Below are positions 1-12,562 of a stretch of DNA of 64,000 bases, in pieces; positions within the stretch are counted from its first letter, which is position 1, and each line of letters opens with the position of its first letter. Source of the DNA: Paraspadella gotoi (Eukaryota; Chaetognatha); the NCBI GenBank assembly GCA_051294375.1, contig CM119269.1, forward strand, positions 6,523,552-6,587,551, written 5' to 3'. Both the position numbers and the translations under genes were made by a program. A model generated the notes under the pieces. It made no database searches. It saw only the letters and a list, made by a program, of their open reading frames with translations, and was not told where the DNA came from.

Positions 1-610
1 TGAGCGGGCGGATCTTGGGGCACGCCGCGAAACCTGGGATGGGGAAGTGGGGAAAGCATGGGGATGGGGTGGTTGTTATGGGGAGATTGATTGTGATGCT
101 TTATTCCAGAGGAAAGTGGAAAGAGAGAGAAAGAGAGAGAAAGAGAATATATAGAAATTCCTGGAATAATTTCTCGGGTTTCGGAAGCAAAGAAAGAAGA
201 AAAAAAGAAACGGAAGAAAATATAAATCGGAAGGAAAGTTTTTCTTTCTCCTCGCAAACATCTCAAGACGAGGCCTTTGGATTTCGGCCCGAGGGGGGGG
301 GGTATGGGGGGGGGAGAAAGGAAAGGGAAGTTCAAAGAAATAGAGACTCGTTTCCACGAAATCGGCGATGATTCATCGTCGTCGGCTTCGATCAGAGCGA
401 CGAATCTCGATCGACGACAACACGCGAAGTCGGTCGTCGACGAATAACAACAACAACTTCGACGACGGGACGACGCAAATTTCCTCGCCTTTCGATCAAA
501 ACCGCAAGAGGGAGAGGGAGAGTAGGAAGAAGAAGTGGGAAGTGGAGGAAGAAAGCGAAAGGGAACAGAAAGGTAAGGTCAAGGGGGAACCGCCGATCCG
601 TTTTCCTCAC
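1..610. other. No recognised gene; downstream intron of the minus-strand secreted-protein gene
   Basis: This stretch follows the splice donor at 605-610 (read on minus) and should be intron of the gene at 611-3954, whose last exon or exons lie beyond the left edge. It is purine-rich on the plus strand and contains GAC/CGA triplet runs near 400-480. Short open frames here are low-complexity (Arg/Glu/Lys or Phe/Ser rich) and carry no recognisable domain or splice support. Confidence 0.5.
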
Positions 611-1358
611 CTTTGATCTTCCTGCAGACGAGGCGCTGCTTGAGCTTCTCTCGGTGCTGCTTTCTCTTCTCCTCCTCGTCTTCTTCGTCCTCTTCCTCTT
701 CCGGCGCCTCCGAGTCGTAGGCGGGGATCTCGTAGCTCTCCTCTTCCTCTTCTTCCTCGCGACGCCGCTTTCCATCGAGAAGGGCGTTGGGGGCGTCGGC
801 GTCGACTGCGTGGACCACGGGGAGGAAGTTAATGTCGCAGCGGCGCGCCCAGTTTCGCTTCCGGTGACGCCGGTCGACAACGTTGTGGCATCGGTTCTTA
901 GCGGCCATGGTGAGGCAGGCGTCGCTTCCTGAAGGGCGAGAATTAGAAATTGTTATTTGATTCGTGAAATGAGTTCAAGAAAAGGATATGACAGTGAAAG
1001 TGAAAAGAATACGTAGTAGGATAGGCCAAAGCTTAGAAGACATATTCTATCACAGGGCGTGAACGAAAAAAAAACTTTTCCAGCGCCCACGCCCGTCGCC
1101 CATGAGCCACACCCATAGCTTTTTTTTTGACTCTCAGGCACCCAACCCACTATCCTCAAGTCACCTGACACACCTCCCCTCACTCCACGCCCAATCCACA
1201 ATCCCCCACTCAACACCCGTCAAACCTCCGCGCGTCTGATTTACTCGGATTTTCACGGATAATTTTTTTCGCTTTTACATCGAACTTCAAAAGCGGCGCT
1301 TTATTGGACGATCATCAAAGGCCTCGTAAAAGCGTCGAAGGAGCGTCGTGTTACTTCG

Positions 1359-1406
<48 letters not shown>

Positions 1407-2469
1407 GTCCTCCCGAGAAATTGCGCATCCGATTTCGCCCATCGACCCTTGCAAATCCGTTTTCCATTTTCCTCGACCTTAACTTCCGACGTCTCATAAA
1501 TATTATTTTTTCTCTGTTTTTACTGATCCATTTTGATGTCTTCATTTCATTAAAATTCGTTAATGTCATTTCAGTTTTTAGTTTTAAAATTAAATTACAT
1601 CATTGGGAAAGAAAATTCTAAAGAAACCAAATTCCGAAGAATTTCAAAATGGAAAAAAACTTTTCAAGTGGCTACCCTCACAAAAAAAAACCCAAAAAAA
1701 CCTCACATTCGAAATAACGCCTTTGATGTGATTGCCAAACTGTGGAATCAAAAATAAAACCACGCTAGTCCCGACTACGAAAGAGGCAATCAACTCCAGC
1801 TGTCAATGAATCCCAATTCATCACCGTCCACCTACGAAAATCACCACCGAGTTCACCAGAGATCTTTAAAAAGATCACAGCCACCCCACGGATTTTAATT
1901 CTTTCCCTTCTTTCGTGTCTTCATTTTAGGCACGAGTCACCCTTTACCACCGACACTTCTCTCCATCATCGAACCACCTTAAAAAACTACCACCACTATT
2001 TCGCTCCATTTCAATTCAAATTCCTGTCGACCCGATTAAATCAAGATAACATTACTAGCGTCTCTTCCATCCTCCCCCAGACCCCCAAGATCAACCACCC
2101 TCCACTATTCTCGAATAATCCACCTCCACCACCCTCGGATCATCCACCTCCGACGCGTCTCCCACTTGGCGTTAACGACCGACGCGAAGGCGGAGCAAAA
2201 TCGGCGCGAAACTCCTTTGAAGTCGCCGCCGCGGTGGGAAAATCACGTGACCGAAAACGCGGAGTCACGTGACTCGGGATAGGAGGAGGAGGAAGAGGAG
2301 TGAAAGAAAAAAAAAAAAGGAAGAAAAGGGGCGACAAAGAAAAGGAATGATGTAAAGCGAAAAGGGGGTTGTGGAGAGGGGGGGGGGGGAGAGAAAAACG
2401 ATTTTGCGAACAAAAGAATAAATTGAGTTACACATCGAGAGCGAATCGAGCCGGATGTGTTTGTGAGTT

Positions 2470-2500
<31 letters not shown>

Positions 2501-2879
2501 GAGAGAGAGAGAGAGGAGAAGAGAGAAGTAAGACGAGAGAGAGAGAAAGAAATGATCATTCGAGAGATAAACACATTCGAATTCTCTCATATAATTAATG
2601 AAAGTCGAAAATCTCGATGATGATAGACGAAACCAGATGAGGATAAAAGGAGACAGATAGTTTACACAAACGTTACGGAGTTAATCTCGGAGAATTAATT
2701 GGACCGAAATGCGTGTAAATTAAAGGGGATTAGAAATTGGAAAGATATTAGAGAGAGATTAAGAGATAAAAAGGAAGAAAAAAATAATATGTAAAAGATA
2801 GAAGGAAAAGAACAATGAGTGAAAGAGGGAGGTGAAAGAATATATATATATATATATAAATATATAGAAAGAAGAGAGT

Positions 2880-2971
<92 letters not shown>

Positions 2972-3954
2972 AAAAAAGAAAGAAAGAATGGATAAGAGAA
3001 AACTTAACATTCACCAGAATATCGAAAAAAAAGTAACTTACCCAAATACATTCCCTTCTTTCTCTCGCACTGCCTGGCCGTGTGCCTATAGTCAACGAAG
3101 AAGACGAGAACGATGTGTCCAAAGTTGGCCTCCGGAAAAGGGTCCAGCACGACCACGGCGTCGTGCAGCCCGGCGCGGGAGAGCCCGCCGTCGGGCAGAA
3201 CGGCGGCCAGCTTGAGGTTGGCCGAGCGGAGGACGGCCTCGGCGTCAACGAGCTCTTCTGCGGCCGCCGCCCAAACCGCCATCTCGTTGCGCGGGATCGA
3301 TTTGATTGAGCGACACTCGCGGGATCTGAAAGGGTTTGTGGAGAATACCATATAAAATATTAGGATCCATGTCTTAAGATACTCTAATGCAAACTATATT
3401 CTTCTAATTTCCCCTCTTAAAATAATAACTTCTATATTCTAATACTTTAGTTTAAATCACATTCGCTCGACTCTCCAACTGCAGTTCCTATTTAAGAACT
3501 AGCAGACAAGATTTGAGTGCCTCACCTTCCAACTATGCAACCTCAATCCATCAGACGACGGGCTAAGCATTGCAATACTGTTGGGTTAGGTTCTGCTTTT
3601 TCTGTTCTTCTCCAAAATCTAATGTACTTCAAACTTACCTCAGCGCTTAACTCACCGACACTCGACCCACCTGAAAATCGTTCCTTCTGGTCCGCACTTC
3701 AACGTCTGCACGAAGGCGTACGCGGCTTCGGCCCACCGTTCAGGTCCGGACGCGACGGTCTTCTCCGCGCGAAACGTCTCCTGGCTGAAGACCGAATTGG
3801 GACCGGCGCGACGAACCCGGTACCCGGCGTCGTCGGCCTCGCTTTCGAGAAAGGCATCGAAGTCGACGTCGGACTCGGAAAACAGTGGCGCCGTTTGGAC
3901 AAAGAGAGGAACAAAAACTACGCCGAGGAGCGCCGAAAAGAAACACGGCGTCAT
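611..3954 (-). CDS. Secreted six-cysteine protein, three exons, 3' end outside window
   Basis: Exons on minus: 3671-3954, 3042-3325 and 611-928, giving 295 codons. I do not recognise the family. Visible features are a signal peptide (MTPCFFSALLGVVFVPLFVQ), six cysteines after it at about residues 87, 99, 181, 194, 203 and 220, a conserved-looking block DPFPEANFGHIVLVFFVD at 156-173, a very basic stretch RRHRKRNWARR at 209-219, then an acidic Glu-rich tract from about 245 and a Lys-rich helical end. Donors are GTGGGT, GTAAGT and GTGAGG; acceptors end in cccttt-cag and cgccctt-cag; phases 2, 1 and 1 agree across all junctions. The ATG at 3954 is preferred over the upstream in-frame ATG at 4101 because the hydrophobic leader starts there. 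It is probably extracellular with disulphides (inference). At least one more exon must lie to the left of the window. Confidence 0.75.
1362..1399. repeat. (TC)n microsatellite
   Basis: Pure TC dinucleotide run inside intron 2 of the secreted-protein gene. It generates Ser/Leu and Arg/Glu open frames that are not genes. Confidence 0.95.
2244..2273. promoter_or_regulatory. Paired TCACGTGAC E-boxes
   Basis: Two copies of CACGTGAC (2244-2251 and 2266-2273) lie 22 bp apart in a GC-rich, CpG-containing patch (about 2150-2290). The second sits in the 12-bp palindrome AGTCACGTGACT. GTCACGTGAC is the established binding consensus of bHLH-zip factors of the MiT/TFE and USF type. The patch is in intron 2 of the minus gene; whether it is a promoter or an intronic enhancer cannot be told. 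Confidence 0.4.
2472..2552. repeat. (GA)n-rich tract
   Basis: Interrupted GA dinucleotide run in intron 2 of the secreted-protein gene. Confidence 0.9.
2881..2986. repeat. (AAAG)n microsatellite
   Basis: About 26 tandem AGAA units, nearly uninterrupted, close to the donor side of intron 2 of the secreted-protein gene. A short (TA)n run lies just before it at about 2841-2857. Confidence 0.95.
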
Positions 3955-4884
3955 GATTTTCGTGATTAAATCGTGTCGCGTGAAAATAGTTTTGATTGGC
4001 AAAGAGCGAATTGCACGCTGGAGAATTTTTTTTTTGTCTTTCGTGGAAAGAATAGCAAAAGTATTTTTGTTCGTACGAAGCGAAGGGAAATAATTTGTCA
4101 ATGAAAATAAATAATATTTTGTTCAATTCGTTTCAAAAAATTGGTGCAAGAACGATTAAGAAATGTTTTTTAATGAGACGTTTGTTCGTTAAAATAATTT
4201 TTTTTATTCTGCAAATAGCAAGGCGTAAGGATTTCTCATGCAGCTGATCAACTGATGAGGCGAAACAGCGAGATGTGACAGAAGCGATGCGTCGCTCTCC
4301 GTTTTATACCTATGCTCTGCTCGCCGACGCCTCGATCCTCCTCCTCTTTCTCTTCCTCTTCCTTTTCCCCTTGATTCGTAGCGCGAGCCTCTTCATACTC
4401 CTCCTCCTCCCATAAGACCACACGCGGAAGGCGGACTTTTTTTTCTCTTCCTTCTTCGCTGACGTCGACGACGACGAATACAACGACGGACGCTGCAACG
4501 TCAACGACGACGAAGACCACGACGATGACGTCTCTTTAGCGTAAAGCGATAAACGATAAAAGGTAAACGGTAGAGATAAATTACGAACGATTAAAAATGG
4601 TCGATTCCTTCTAATTTGGAATGAAATACGAGCGAAGCTCGGACGTTTTAATTCACGAGACAATTTTGGGTCGTTCGAGATGTCGGCTACTGTCAGTTTT
4701 ACGATGCGAACAAGTAGGGTGAATGATAATTCTGTTATGAATATGACTAATTTCGGTTGTCTTTAGTTTGTCTAAAATTTCGTGAGAACAGTTACCGTAA
4801 AAAAATAATGTAAAGAGGGATTAATTTTCTTTGCGATTAAATTTTAAAAAAAAATTTTTTTCAATGTTTGTGTTTTTGTTTTTG

Positions 4885-4898
4885 GGAGAGGGAGAGGG

Positions 4899-4970
<72 letters not shown>
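4885..4970. repeat. (GA)n microsatellite
   Basis: Long GA run, interrupted at its 5' end. Confidence 0.95.
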
Positions 4971-4972
<2 letters not shown>

Positions 4973-6317
4973 ACCGATTAAGTAGTAATATACAACGAAA
5001 TAACAATCATTGCTGATTTCTCCTGTGAAAAGATGAAAGAAGCCGCCGACGCTGAAACTTTAAAAAAAAAGGAAAAAAAAAGAGAAAGAATAAGAAGAAT
5101 GAAGAGACGAATACTTTGACGAAAAAGCGGAAGAAGAAATTTAAAGATGCTGATGAAAATGAGGAAAACAGGTTAGTGATTATGTTTTGGGATTATGTAA
5201 GTGATTTATTAAGGATTATGGTTAAAGACTTTTGGTGTCAAGATTGGGGGTTATGGTTCAAAATTAGGTATAAGTTAGGGTTCTGAATTAGAGTTAATAG
5301 TTAGTTTATAAGTTCAAGAATATTTTTAAGCAATATATAATTATTAAGGTTAAAGTCTAATTCTGAGTTAAAGGATCAGAAATAGGGCCCGCTGGGAAAA
5401 AAGAGCCGAAAAAAAAATATCAAGAGTATTAAGTTAAAGATGAAGAAAAGAATAAACTTATAAAGAAATGAAAAAGACAAAATTTAGGGATCAAAAGTTC
5501 AATTAATAAATTAGTATATTTAATTTAGTAACGGTAAAAGTAAAAAGATGTAGTGTAGAAGACTAACAAAGGGAAACAATGGAGCAGCAAACCACAACAA
5601 AGAGCAGTCAAAGCCACTTGCCAGATCGAATCAATTAACTATTCCAAGGTTGATGCCATGAAAGTTAGAACCTCAACTATATCGAAGATATAAGTTTATT
5701 AAAAATTTTGAAGCAACCAATAACAGAATTGGGATTTTTTTTATTGCTCCTCTTAAAAAAGAAACAGGATTAAGTTATTTCCGGTCAAATCTTTTAGAGA
5801 AAAGAAAATCTTCTCAGCAAATACCGGGAATTTTTCTCGGCATTCCTTGATGTCAAATCGGTTGATGGGATGTCTTCTCGTCAAGGACCTGCCGCAAATG
5901 GATACGATTCCCATCTCTCTCGGTCTCTATCTCATTCTTTCTCTCTCCCTCTCTCTTGACCATACCTTATCTGCCTTCCGATGTTGTTGACACAAAAATG
6001 ACGGGCAAAACCTCACTCTTCCCACCAAACAAAAGTAGTTCTAAAGTTGCGCCCGAGGTCAGTCAACCTTTCGGTACGTTTTAAATTGAGGGAGGGAAAA
6101 ACTAAGAGAGATAATGCGATCTCGTCGTCGTCTTCGTCGTCGTTGTTTTCGTCGTCGTCGTCGTCATCATCGTTCGCTTTTATATTCCCGCTTTCCGATT
6201 GCGGATAAAGTCAACCCTTTGAAGGTAGGATATAGAGTGAGATGGAGAGAGAGAGAGAGAGAGAGAGAGGTTAAGCCTTTTAGCAGCAACGGAAAAAAAC
6301 GGAAAGAGGAATTTAGG

Positions 6318-6443
<126 letters not shown>

Positions 6444-8176
6444 CTTATCATCCAACCACCTTGTCATCCATCCCGCGTTCTTTATCAGCGCCTTTGACCC
6501 TCCCAATCGTTTGTCGGCGACTGAAGCTCCACCGGACGATCCGCTCTGGGCACAGAGAGGCTTCATTTCATCGGCCTGAGATGAATCGGACGAGAGATGG
6601 GATTCCGCCTCCGGAAATCAAGAGATGGAGGGATGGAGCAAGGGATTGAAGGATGGACGAATGGACGGAGTGAGGAAAGCAGAGGGATGGAAGGAAGGAT
6701 GCTGTGATTCCATTCCATTTTTTGAATTTAAAGATGGAAGGAAGAAGAGAGAAAAAGTGATTAAATCACTAGGATTTTTTTTTTCAGTTGAATTTCAATA
6801 ATTGAGACATTTTCAATCGGTCTTCCTGTTTAAATCTATGCACAAAGAGAGATTATCTTCCATTGCTTTGTGGAGAAATCTTTAACCAATAACAGTTACT
6901 CGTTGTTTTGTCTACCTTACAGTTATTAAAGAGAGAGTATGAGAGAGAGAGAGAGAGAGAGAGAGATAGATGGAGAGAGAGAGAGAGTCACGGAATTTTA
7001 TTCTTTTGTTATCAATGAGTGAATGGAATTTCGTTGTCTCGTTTCGGCAGACGCTTCGACTTTCTTAATCTTTCTCTTTGTTTCTGATTTAATTCCCTTT
7101 TAAATGTCGGTTGTTATCCCTTGGTCGTCCAAATCCTGGAACTCCCCGTCTCTTTTTTAAAGATTATTATTTATTTCCCTTATTAATTATTATTTACAAT
7201 CATGTTGCGTTCAATTTTTCTCGGCCGGGCATTTTGAGACGTCGTCTCCTGACTCGTCCGATGCCTTTAACTTTAACTTAAACTGAGTTTGAAATAACGT
7301 AATTCTTTTCCACTCCAGTCGCCCTTTCAGTCCATGACTCCGTTTGCCGCTCCTGCCGCCGCCAGCGATTCATTTATCACACCAGCCGCCTTTCCAGTCG
7401 TTCCTCCAGTCAGCAGCTCCAGCCGCCGCTCCAGTCTATTCCTCCAAACCGTCCCCCCCCCTTTTTTAGGATCGAGGGGAGTCTCCACCTGGAAGTCGGA
7501 CGCAATAAAAATCTGGAGGCTACGACCGATGAACAAAGAGTCTCGTTAACGTTTAATGTTTAACCAATTAGCGACGGACTGACGACAACGACAACGACGA
7601 CGACTCCAGCGCCACGTCTCGCGGCGGCCGAAGCTGCGAACGATAAACCTCGAAAGGGGGAAACATCGGGGCATCGCATAAAATTGTATGGAATAAAAGG
7701 TAAGGGAGTAAAAAGCCGCGACTTTTTTGTTTTTATACACAAACGAAAAAACAGGTGGTCGGATTTTTGCCCGATTTGTTTTTTTTAGCGTTGGGGGGGG
7801 GGATTGGTAAGTTTTACAATTCGATTCGACAGAAAGTAAAACGTTCGTTGGTTCTTGTCCTCGGGCGTCGCCGTAAAAAAAAATCGCAATAAACTTGGAT
7901 TCCTGAGGATTTTTTAGAGAGGGAAACGATCTCGACTTTCGGGACGAAGAATCTCTGCCGCCACGAGATCCAAAGTGAAGACTGACGCTGTCTTCACTGG
8001 GTCTGCGACGGGATTCCCTCGCTCAGTCACTCACTCGCTCACCTATTCGCTCACTCTATTCGACAACATTTTGATTTTGATGCATTCGCAAAATATCTCT
8101 TCCCAAACCGACTAAGCACGACCTCCAACACTCACCATTTCACACTCTACTTATCCCCATCCTCACCCATCATTCA

Positions 8177-8752
8177 NNNNNNNNNNNNNNNNNNNNNNNN
8201 NNNNNNNNNNNNNNNNNNNNNNNNNNNNNNNNNNNNNNNNNNNNNNNNNNNNNNNNNNNNNNNNNNNNNNNNNNNNNNNNNNNNNNNNNNNNNNNNNNNN
8301 NNNNNNNNNNNNNNNNNNNNNNNNNNNNNNNNNNNNNNNNNNNNNNNNNNNNNNNNNNNNNNNNNNNNNNNNNNNNNNNNNNNNNNNNNNNNNNNNNNNN
8401 NNNNNNNNNNNNNNNNNNNNNNNNNNNNNNNNNNNNNNNNNNNNNNNNNNNNNNNNNNNNNNNNNNNNNNNNNNNNNNNNNNNNNNNNNNNNNNNNNNNN
8501 NNNNNNNNNNNNNNNNNNNNNNNNNNNNNNNNNNNNNNNNNNNNNNNNNNNNNNNNNNNNNNNNNNNNNNNNNNNNNNNNNNNNNNNNNNNNNNNNNNNN
8601 NNNNNNNNNNNNNNNNNNNNNNNNNNNNNNNNNNNNNNNNNNNNNNNNNNNNNNNNNNNNNNNNNNNNNNNNNNNNNNNNNNNNNNNNNNNNNNNNNNNN
8701 NNNNNNNNNNNNNNNNNNNNNNNNNNNNNNNNNNNNNNNNNNNNNNNNNNNN
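8177..8752. other. Assembly gap (576 N)
   Basis: Undetermined bases. The gap is followed at once by a TTTC/TTTA-rich tract, so it probably failed in simple repeat. Confidence 0.99.
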
Positions 8753-8856
8753 TCACTGTTTTATTTATTTATATATCTATTTATTTTTTTCTTTCTTTAT
8801 TTATTTATTTAATAATTTCTTTCGTTCTTTCTTTCTTCTTTCTTTCTTTCCTTTTT

Positions 8857-8900
<44 letters not shown>

Positions 8901-8987
8901 TTTTCTTTCTTTCTTTATATATTTCTTTCTTTCTTCCTCTTTTTTGATTCTTTCATTTTTTAAAATTTCTTTCTTTCTTTCTTTCTT
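8753..8987. repeat. (TTTC)n/(TTTA)n microsatellite between two gaps
   Basis: Tetranucleotide pyrimidine repeat bounded by N gaps on both sides. Confidence 0.9.
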
Positions 8988-9074
8988 NNNNNNNNNNNNN
9001 NNNNNNNNNNNNNNNNNNNNNNNNNNNNNNNNNNNNNNNNNNNNNNNNNNNNNNNNNNNNNNNNNNNNNNNNNN
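8988..9074. other. Assembly gap (87 N)
   Basis: Undetermined bases inside the TTTC-rich tract. Confidence 0.99.
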
Positions 9075-9240
9075 TTTTTTTTCTCACTTTTTTCCTTCGC
9101 TTCTATTTTTTATAACTTTCTTTATTCTTGACCTTTTTTTCGCCACTTTGCCTTTTATGATGATGAGGTCGTTGAAGGCAATTGGTTTAGTCAATCTTCC
9201 AGAGACGACGACGACGACGACAACAACAACAACCGCCGTC

Positions 9241-9403
9241 TGCTACACTTTTCTCTCTTCCTCTTCCAATTTCGATCCTTTCTTTTCTGCGACGAAAAAA
9301 AAGCGGATTCAAGAGAGAGAGACGAGAGAGATCTGCTACACTTTTCTCTCTTCCTCTTCCAATTTCGATCCTTTCTTTTCTGCGACGAAAAAAAAAGCGG
9401 ATT
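9241..9403. repeat. Tandem duplication of an approximately 91-bp unit
   Basis: The segment starting ctgctacacttttctctc at 9241 recurs at 9332 almost unchanged, including the poly-A and the gcggattcaagagag end. It runs into (GA)n and lies close to gaps, so it may be a true slippage product or a collapsed repeat. Confidence 0.85.
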
Positions 9404-9404
9404 C

Positions 9405-9427
9405 AAGAGAGAGAGGGAGAGATGAGA

Positions 9428-9517
<90 letters not shown>
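9405..9517. repeat. (GA)n microsatellite
   Basis: Interrupted GA run following the 91-bp duplication. Confidence 0.95.
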
Positions 9518-9518
<1 letters not shown>

Positions 9519-9585
9519 AAAATGGTCTTTCTTTGATCTTCGCCGCCTCACGCATCTTGAACGAAGACGAATCGCGTTCTGTTCC

Positions 9586-9668
9586 NNNNNNNNNNNNNNN
9601 NNNNNNNNNNNNNNNNNNNNNNNNNNNNNNNNNNNNNNNNNNNNNNNNNNNNNNNNNNNNNNNNNNNN
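9586..9668. other. Assembly gap (83 N) followed by (GAC)n
   Basis: Undetermined bases. A (GAC)n run of about 12 units follows immediately at 9669-9705. Confidence 0.99.
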
Positions 9669-9705
<37 letters not shown>

Positions 9706-11597
9706 ATTGAAATGAGCACCTGGGAACCTCTGTGGGTGAGCGCGACGAAGAAGAAGGGAAAGAGTCACGCGGTGGAGAGAACGCGATACACATTTGTTAT
9801 TGTTTTTCTTTTTTATTATCAAGTTGATGATGATGGTGACTAAAACGCGACGTTTCTATCAGTCGACACGGCGTCGTCTACACTAAATTTTTTAATTTCT
9901 TCATAATATGATATCTCGCTGTATATTGCGACTTGGTACGAGAGACCATGTACTTAATTACTCGTCTATAATTTATTAATTTACTTTTTTACATATTTAT
10001 GCTCAGCGACATAATAAAAATAGATTAGCCAACTAACGCTTGGCTCTTTTAACGTTGAAAAGATGAGAAGGTGTCGCGGCCGAAGTACTAATTACACACG
10101 AGTCTAAAGTTTCTCCGAAGCCTCGCGCAGCTGCGTTTCTCTCGTTCGCGCGGATGTTGACAAAAAAATCCGGTTGCGTCTGAGATAATTGTCGTCGAGA
10201 GACGCGCGAAGAATTATGAGTCTGAATTAATCATTTCCGAGAAAAGGATTGCGGGACGTTGAACGCTGATGTCTTCGTGTCTCAGTCGGTCGGTCATTTT
10301 AGGGTTCTCTTTTAAACGTATCTTAATCGATTGGATCAAACAAAAATGAGCGGATGTCGATAATTTGACAGAAGGACCAGGGTCAGTCATTCGAGGAGAC
10401 ATTTGATACATACCTGTGATGAGCCACTTAATAATTTGTCATATTTTACATGAAACAAAACATTTAATAATCATTTAATTACATTCGTTGGAATAATAAA
10501 TCGCCGAAAAGATGAGAGAGCCAACCCCCCCCGATCTCCTACCGCGAACCCTCGATCTCCAGTTCCAACTCATCCATGAAGCGAATCGATCTTCGCCGTC
10601 GACCATCGATCCATCAAAAACAAAAGGTTAACGGTTGATTCCATCCCAACCGGGTTAAGGGTAGACTGGGAAGGAGGGCGGACCCTGAGACGAGAAATGG
10701 CATCCATAGTAAATGGCAAATATTAAGACGGAAAAGGCAGGTCTAAACTCATGTGCAAAAAAAAAAAAAAAAAAAAACGCGCAACGTTAAAACGTTTAAT
10801 CTTAATATTCCGGACGCTCTATAAAAATATTTTTAAAAATTATATAAAAATATTTTTTTTTAAAAGAGGAATCAATGTATCTAAATTTTATTACAATTGG
10901 TCAAGTAGTTTAGGAGTTAAGATTTCTTAGACTTGAGAGTTCCAAAACCAAACGGGAAAATCTTTTATCTAAAAGCTTCAGAATCATGGCCCAGCAATTC
11001 ATTGTATGTTTCAATAAACTTAAAATTATTATTTAGGGATCTGGGGCAATCCAGTTATCCAGCTATCCCTCCATATATCCAGTATAATTTTTTTAAGGAA
11101 TGAAAAATATCAGAAAAAAAAAGATTAGTCTTAAATCTATTAGATTTTTTTATATTCAGCTTTGTGGTAGAGTACTTTATTTTAAAAAATCACTGCTCCT
11201 AAATGGATGGCCCGATTTTAGTAAAAATTTTTGGGAAATTTATTATTTTTTAATAAACTTTAATTTAAGAAAAAAAATTCAAGTATGTAGTGTGATTTTT
11301 AAAGTCTGAAATAAAGTGGTGCGATTTTTATGCACGTGACTGTAGAATGTAGATTTTAGAGGTAAGAGGGAGTTTTTTTTATTTAGATTGCCAGGAAGCA
11401 GACATATCTAATATTAGGAATACACTACGTAATATGTCCTAATTTCTATTAGCTTTTAGAGAGAGACGAAATAACATTTTTATGGTTAACAAAAACGGTA
11501 AAAATATTTTTTAATGAAAACGGACAAGTTTGTGAGCCTTCAAGGCCTTCAGGCTTCATCAGCGAAAATCAAGTTGTAAAAAATTATTTTGAGTAGG

Positions 11598-11706
11598 AAA
11601 GAGAGAGAGGGGGAGAGAGAGAGAGAGAGTGGAGAGAGAGAGAGAGAGTGGAGAGAGAGAGAGAGAGTGGAGAGAGAGAGAGAGTGGAGAGAGAGAGAGA
11701 GAGAGA
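11598..11706. repeat. Higher-order (GA)n with periodic TGG
   Basis: GA blocks are separated by TGG at regular intervals (roughly 22-28 bp), which makes a minisatellite built out of a microsatellite. Confidence 0.85.
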
Positions 11707-12312
11707 GCGTCCAACAAAGAATTAAAAAGGGATACTGGTCAGAAGGTGACGAAAGATAAAGATGTAGGTATGATTCGTGAAGAATTTTTTAATTGTGTTT
11801 CCAAAATCACATGATCCAAAGTTAAAGGATTTTCTCATCTTCGAGTATAAAAAATGTAAAAGAAATCAGCAATTTCGTGGATAAAACAATCTGTAAAACG
11901 CATTTTACAACGTAAATAAAAGCTTTAACGTCAAAATGCCTTTCAAGGTTCACCGCTTCATACCTGGAATGGAATCGTTACGTTAAGGGGAACCATGGGG
12001 TTATATTTAAGGTAATGTCAGCTAATGGAACCTTGATAAATGACGCGAATAGATGGAGTTTTGGTTGTTGTTCGTCTTCCGCCCCGAGTTACGTGACGAC
12101 GACGACGACGACGACCACGCACCGAAAACGCCATAAGCCTTCGCGTCATTCGTCATCCTCTGTATCGGCGAAAAAAACTGTCAACGACGACGACGACGAC
12201 GACGTAGATCATTAATCGGGATTCCAAAAGTCGCCGCCGACACAACGGTCGCCGACGCCGCCGACGCAACCGCCGTCGACGCCGCTTTTTAGCGGGCGGA
12301 GGTCACGGCATC

Positions 12313-12317
<5 letters not shown>

Positions 12318-12345
<28 letters not shown>

Positions 12346-12364
12346 TCCACCGCCGCCTCCACCG
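12318..12364. repeat. (GCC)n trinucleotide repeat in a CpG-rich patch
   Basis: About nine GCC units followed by TCCACCGCC units, within a CpG-rich patch (about 12230-12370). No gene start is supported next to it. Confidence 0.85.
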
Positions 12365-12519
12365 CCCCTCTATCGAGGGAGGTCCATTCATTATTCAAAC
12401 CTTTGAGATCTTTGGACGTCGATTCTTCGTCAAGATTTCGACCTCCGTTGATAAATTAAAAAAATCTTCTACCTCGTCTCTCTGCTCTCTCTCTGATTCT
12501 GTCTCTCGTCTGCTCTCTC

Positions 12520-12562
<43 letters not shown>

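Noticed and set aside
15-616. Open frames on both strands with Arg/Glu/Lys or Phe/Ser richness
   Set aside because: They come from purine-rich and GAC-triplet DNA, overlap each other in several frames and show no domain or splice support.
3082-3355. Plus-strand frames antisense to the second exon of the secreted-protein gene
   Set aside because: Shadows of the GC-rich minus-strand exon, with no splice support on plus.
8163-8756. Long open frame made of unknown residues
   Set aside because: Produced by the 576-N gap.
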